Both the position numbers and the translations under genes were made by a program. This document shows, one piece after another, positions 34,698 to 37,348 of a DNA stretch of 37,348 nt; positions within the stretch are counted from its first letter, which is position 1; every line of letters begins with the position of its first letter. The stretch comes from Flavobacteriales bacterium. GTDB lineage: Bacteria; Bacteroidota; Bacteroidia; NS11-12g; UBA955. Where the stretch lies: contig CANHRE010000019.1 of the NCBI GenBank assembly GCA_947463095.1, positions 1-37,348 of the forward strand, read 5' to 3'. Below the pieces are notes generated by a model that did no database searches, had not been told where the DNA came from, and saw only the letters and a program-made list of their open reading frames with translations.

Positions 34698-35855
34698 TCA
34701 GCGCAGCATGGCATCGGTGATGTCGCGTTCGAAGTCGCGGAAGATCTGCCGTAAATCGCTTTCACCATTGGTGCCGTAGTTCACAAAGAAGGTCATGATG
34801 GCGCGGCGCTCCGGAAACCAGAATAGGTTGGCGCTGTAGCCCAGATCCCGGCCGGTATGCCCTACGCCGTACGTCTGCATCTTGGTGAACTTCTTGATGG
34901 CGCCTGCGCCGGTAAAGAAGTCTTCGTCTTCCTGCACCCATTGTTGCATTTCATCCAATGAAACCTGGCTTAGCAAGGTCTTCTCGGCAAATAAGGCGCG
35001 GTGGAAACGGTGCAGGTCATACACATTACTGAACACGCCCCCGTAACCATTGCCGCTGCCGGTGGTCAGGTTGCTCACATTGCTCAATCCTCCGTTGCTG
35101 TGCAGGTCGAAATAACCCTGCGCCGCAGAAGAAGGAATCTCGTCGTGACCCTGGTAATAGGTGCTATTCATGCCCAGCGGCTGCCAGATCATGCTGCGCA
35201 GCATTTCGGCATGACTGCGGCCGGTGGCCTTCTCCAGACACATGATGACCAGTGTGGTGTTGGTATTGCTGTAATAGGCTTTGTAGGTATCCAGCGGATA
35301 GCCCGGCTTGTCGTAAGCAAAAGGCAGCAGGTCTTCCGGTGTCCAGCGCTTGATCGGATTATTGAGTACGGCCAGGTAATAGTCGGAATTGGTAATCAGG
35401 TCGTAGATGCCGGTGGTATGGTTCATACACTGCCTGATGCTTTTCCCTTCAGCCTTGTCGAGGCGTTTCAGGATGTCGGCAGAAATATATTTAGAAATGG
35501 GGTCGTCCAGGTCCAGAACACCTTGTTCCTGCACCTTAAACGCAAGCACACCCACCATGTGCTTGGTGATGCTGGCCGCTTTGGAAATATGACAGGGGCT
35601 GAATCGAATGCGTTTGCCCAGATCCGCATAACCCGCCGCATCGGTATAAGTACCGTTGGAATCCTGCACCAGCAGGGAGATACCGGGCAATCCCAGCTTC
35701 ACGTATTTGTCTATAATCTGACGAAATTCCGCGGCGCGCTTATGGTTTTGTGGTAAGCTGTCGCCACAGGATACCTCGGTGCTGTGTATGATTTCAGCGC
35801 GTTTGCAGGAAGCAGTGCTCAGCAACAGCAGCGCAATAATCCAGATACTTCTCAT
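34698..35855 (-). CDS. Serine hydrolase, class C beta-lactamase/DD-peptidase fold, lipoprotein
   Basis: This 385-aa protein has an N-terminal lipobox (LLLSTASC, C17). The catalytic domain shows S95-I-T-K98 (SxxK nucleophile motif), YSN (in AYYSNTNTTLV) and HTG near the end (VGHTGRDLGYS), the three motifs of the beta-lactamase/penicillin-binding family. Members include esterases, D-amino-acid peptidases and lactamase relatives, so resistance should not be assumed. As a lipoprotein it acts in the envelope. Its start overlaps the end of the upstream barrel gene by 4 bp, so both are one transcript. Confidence 0.9.
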   Translation of the reverse strand: MRSIWIIALLLLSTASCKRAEIIHSTEVSCGDSLPQNHKRAAEFRQIIDKYVKLGLPGISLLVQDSNGTYTDAAGYADLGKRIRFSPCHISKAASITKHMVGVLAFKVQEQGVLDLDDPISKYISADILKRLDKAEGKSIRQCMNHTTGIYDLITNSDYYLAVLNNPIKRWTPEDLLPFAYDKPGYPLDTYKAYYSNTNTTLVIMCLEKATGRSHAEMLRSMIWQPLGMNSTYYQGHDEIPSSAAQGYFDLHSNGGLSNVSNLTTGSGNGYGGVFSNVYDLHRFHRALFAEKTLLSQVSLDEMQQWVQEDEDFFTGAGAIKKFTKMQTYGVGHTGRDLGYSANLFWFPERRAIMTFFVNYGTNGESDLRQIFRDFERDITDAMLR

Positions 35856-36472
35856 GACTTAGCTTCTTTCTTCATGGGCCAGGGCGCGGAGATGCCGAGC
35901 ATCAGCGCATTGGAAGGCAGCAAGGGTATGTAGCTTCCGGCAAAAGGCGCCTGCAAGAAGGTGCGCAGCCGCAGTTCCAGTTTCATTCCGTCGGGTTTGT
36001 CCTGCTTCAGCGCTCGTGAAACCCCGAAGCCCAGTCCGGCAAGGAACTGCGGTCTACCCGCCACAGGAGAAACAAGGTCCCAGCCCCCGTCTTTATTCTT
36101 CACAAACTGCTCATAGTCCGGAAAGGCATGCAGATAGCCAAGTCCAAGCCCGGCGCGGAGTTTCCACATTGCACCTGCATTATATTGGTATTCACCCCAG
36201 CCATACAGGCGCAGGGCAGTCTGGAAAAACCGATGATAGTTCATACCGGCGTTGGCGCTGAGTACCCATTGATGGTGCTCTTTGCTGCCGAATGATTTTT
36301 CTGCAAACAAATCCAAACCCGGGTGAAACTGGGAATAGGTGGTGGCGGGAATTCCACTCACCGGCAAGGAAACTGCCTGATTGGATGCCAGTATGCCAAC
36401 GCGTTGTATTTGTGCGTTGGCCGCGCATGCCGACAACAGGCCGCAAATAGTGATGACCGGGATTTTGATCAT
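35852..36472 (-). CDS. Small outer-membrane beta-barrel-like protein
   Basis: This 206-aa protein starts at ATG 36472; a TTG five codons upstream is the alternative. The signal peptide is MIKIPVITICGLLSACAANA. The rest alternates polar and hydrophobic residues with turn-like glycines (HQWVLSANAGMNYHRFF, AGLGLGYLHAFPDYEQF, RPQFLAGLGFGVSRAL), as in 8-strand barrels. No family is recognised. It is translationally coupled to the serine hydrolase (ATGA overlap). Three tandem GTCATGGTGAG-type repeats lie 30-100 bp upstream, in its promoter region. Confidence 0.68.
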   Translation of the reverse strand: MIKIPVITICGLLSACAANAQIQRVGILASNQAVSLPVSGIPATTYSQFHPGLDLFAEKSFGSKEHHQWVLSANAGMNYHRFFQTALRLYGWGEYQYNAGAMWKLRAGLGLGYLHAFPDYEQFVKNKDGGWDLVSPVAGRPQFLAGLGFGVSRALKQDKPDGMKLELRLRTFLQAPFAGSYIPLLPSNALMLGISAPWPMKKEAKS

Positions 36473-36502
36473 GGGATGATGCTGCAAGATAATGAAGTAG
36501 AT

Positions 36503-36569
36503 CCTGTCATGGTGAGGCTGTATTTCCTGTCATGGTCAGCTTAATTACCTGTCATGGTGAGCTCTGTCG
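36503..36569 (+). repeat. Three tandem copies of a CCTGTCATGGTGAG motif
   Basis: Copies start at 36503, 36526 and 36548 (spacing 23 and 22 bp); the middle one has GTCAG instead of GTGAG. The last is followed by CTCTGTCGA and then GAACCATGG, the usual second half of this motif. Related words occur at 1463, 1488, 36638 (inverted), 36988 (inverted) and 37025 (inverted). Confidence 0.8.
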
Positions 36570-36685
36570 AATCACGAACCATGGTAATGGTTGCGCGTGT
36601 ATATGGTTCGACCCCTACAAGTATGGGCAGGCACGCTTACCATGACAGGCTTTGGGGCTCACCACAAGACATTACTAATCCCAAA

Positions 36686-36842
36686 CCATACCACCAACCA
36701 AAACCCAACAACGCCGTAAAAAGACCGGCCTCAAATGATGGCAAACCTGAATTTACATTCGTCCGCTTGCCCCCACTGGATTGCGCAGCAAGACACCGTG
36801 GGGGAGGAACGAGGAGATCACCGCAGGCATTCGGCTGATTGC
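36686..36842 (+). repeat. 157-bp direct repeat, copy A
   Basis: This segment recurs exactly 506 bp downstream (37192-37348) with two visible differences near the end (CATTCGGCTG here, CATTTAGCTG there). Inside it, CCCCCAC (36770-36776) and GTGGGGG (36798-36804) form a stem that encloses TTGC (36781-36784) / GCAA (36788-36791). Such near-identity points to a recent duplication or copying event. Confidence 0.9.
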
Positions 36843-36865
36843 AAGTGTGCGCCTTTCATCATTTA

Positions 36866-36909
36866 CAGCCTTGATTTTTTGCTTACTTTTTCATCAAGGA
36901 AAAAGTAAG
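36866..36909 (+). repeat. 44-bp dispersed hairpin repeat, inverted copy of 1235-1278
   Basis: CTTACTTTTTC (36882-36892) and GAAAAAGTAAG (36899-36909) are perfect inverse complements around an ATCAAG loop. The preceding CAGCCTTGATTTTTTGC is also shared with the left-end copy. Both sites are next to the hairpin-type repeat. Confidence 0.8.
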
Positions 36910-37022
36910 AGATAAGAATAGCGTAAGGTCAATTCAGTGTTTGGCAGCAACACCAAGTCGGTTTAAAATAAATTTTTCACCAGGGGTGCATGGTTCGATA
37001 AACTCACCATGACAAAGGACGG

Positions 37023-37095
37023 CTCAACATGACATAAGGCATTACAAATTCCAAACCACCATTCTAATTAAAACCAAAAAACGCCGCAAAAATCA
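37023..37095 (+). repeat. Degraded partial copy of the dispersed repeat
   Basis: CTCAACATGACAT, then GGCATTACAAATTCCAAACC and AACGCCGCAAAAA-like words follow the same order as in 36658-36724 (CTCACCACAAGACATTAC, AATCCCAAACCATACC, AACGCCGTAAAAA). It lacks the G-rich hairpin and gives way to a different sequence near 37095. Confidence 0.65.
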
Positions 37096-37103
37096 AATAT
37101 TCC

Positions 37104-37116
37104 GCCCCTCCGGGGC
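37104..37116. repeat. GCCCC-TCC-GGGGC hairpin
   Basis: A 5-bp GC stem with a 3-base loop sits in AT-rich flanks (CAAATATTCC... TTATCTATATTCC). Hairpins of this kind are common in intergenic repeats of Bacteroidota; only one copy is in this window. Confidence 0.4.
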
Positions 37117-37191
37117 TTATCTATATTCCTGGTACCCCAGTATCGCATGCTGTTAGCCAGCAGGTGGTGATTGTCCGTAACCATTCATTAC

Positions 37192-37348
37192 CCATACCAC
37201 CAACCAAAACCCAACAACGCCGTAAAAAGACCGGCCTCAAATGATGGCAAACCTGAATTTACATTCGTCCGCTTGCCCCCACTGGATTGCGCAGCAAGAC
37301 ACCGTGGGGGAGGAACGAGGAGATCACCGCAGGCATTTAGCTGATTGC
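37192..37348 (+). repeat. 157-bp direct repeat, copy B (reaches window edge)
   Basis: This is the second copy of 36686-36842, offset by 506 bp, with the hairpin at 37276-37310. The identity reaches the last base of the window, so the true length of the duplication is unknown; copy A is followed by AAGTGTGCGCC. Confidence 0.9.

Larger units (their letters stand above)
36473..37348. other. Gene-free, repeat-dense end of the window
   Basis: These 876 bp hold no believable gene; open frames run through the repeats on either strand. They contain three tandem 22-bp repeats, two copies of a 157-bp direct repeat, a degraded partial copy, a palindromic AT-rich hairpin and a GC hairpin, each listed separately. 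Repeat copy B runs into the window edge and may extend further. Confidence 0.75.

Noticed and set aside
35001-35756. A 251-codon open frame opposite the serine hydrolase
   Set aside because: The opposite strand encodes the SxxK/YxN/HTG enzyme with a lipobox; this frame has only low-complexity hydrophobic runs.
34698-35855. Serine hydrolase as an antibiotic-resistance beta-lactamase
   Set aside because: The motifs define only the broad fold; many relatives are esterases or peptidases, and there is no ampR-like regulator.
36554-36838. A 94-codon open frame in the terminal repeats
   Set aside because: It crosses the repeat motifs and the hairpin; copies of the same DNA elsewhere are not open in a consistent frame.
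36473-37348. CRISPR array or integron attC sites in the terminal repeats
   Set aside because: Repeat units are too few, too long and unevenly spaced for CRISPR; no integrase gene or cassette genes accompany the hairpins.

Overview
This window looks like chromosomal DNA of a free-living member of the Bacteroidota, probably of moderate (near 50%) GC. Three large secreted proteins end in type IX secretion (T9SS) sorting domains, there is a Porin_10-type beta-barrel, several promoters fit the Bacteroidota -7 box TAnnTTTG, and most genes lack a clear Shine-Dalgarno sequence. Within the phylum a Chitinophagales/Sphingobacteriales-like organism is a guess only. No tRNA, rRNA, CRISPR array, transposase or phage gene was seen.

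Layout. 1-956 (-): start of sucA (2-oxoglutarate dehydrogenase E1), cut by the window edge. 957-1702: gene-free, with a tandem heptamer and a dispersed repeat. 1703-2869 (-): AAA/DUF4143 ATPase. 3055-6982 (+): comF and a long Calx-beta T9SS protein, ending in a strong terminator. 7039-7662: AT-rich and gene-free, then a lone SAM methyltransferase. 8599-12870 (-): katG and a porin. 12960-15698 (+): small membrane protein, rsmI and lnt, tightly overlapped. 15706-18690 (-): M1 aminopeptidase-like protein. 18772-20975 (+): TPR protein and a ComA-type phosphosulfolactate synthase homologue. 21057-21767 (-): M23-like lipoprotein.

The most interesting block is 21960-28687 (+), eight genes packed like one operon: ECF sigma factor, small single-pass protein (candidate anti-sigma), membrane-anchored Spy/CpxP-like sensor, MbnP-like copper protein, di-haem MbnH-like peroxidase, T9SS multicopper oxidase, redoxin, and T9SS YHYH protein. 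The first three copy the architecture of the CnrH/CnrY/CnrX metal-sensing module. The remainder looks like an envelope and cell-surface copper/oxidation system in which the peroxidase would turn a tryptophan of its partner into kynurenine to build a copper site. Each family is known singly; this combined, self-regulated unit is the best candidate here for an undescribed system.

28947-33184 is a sulfate-assimilation unit. An Rrf2-type regulator with a cysteine cluster is divergent from cysH-cysD-cysN and a TauE-type exporter. The 66-bp gap holds an inverted repeat and a perfect -7 box only 7 nt before the cysH start. A DUF2490 protein, a small secreted protein of unknown role, and a minus-strand pair (serine hydrolase and small barrel) follow.

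The last 870 bases are gene-free and full of repeats: a 157-bp direct duplication, two-tier hairpins, and copies of motifs that also occur, inverted, at 1.2-1.6 kb. A diverged copy lies at 34.1 kb.
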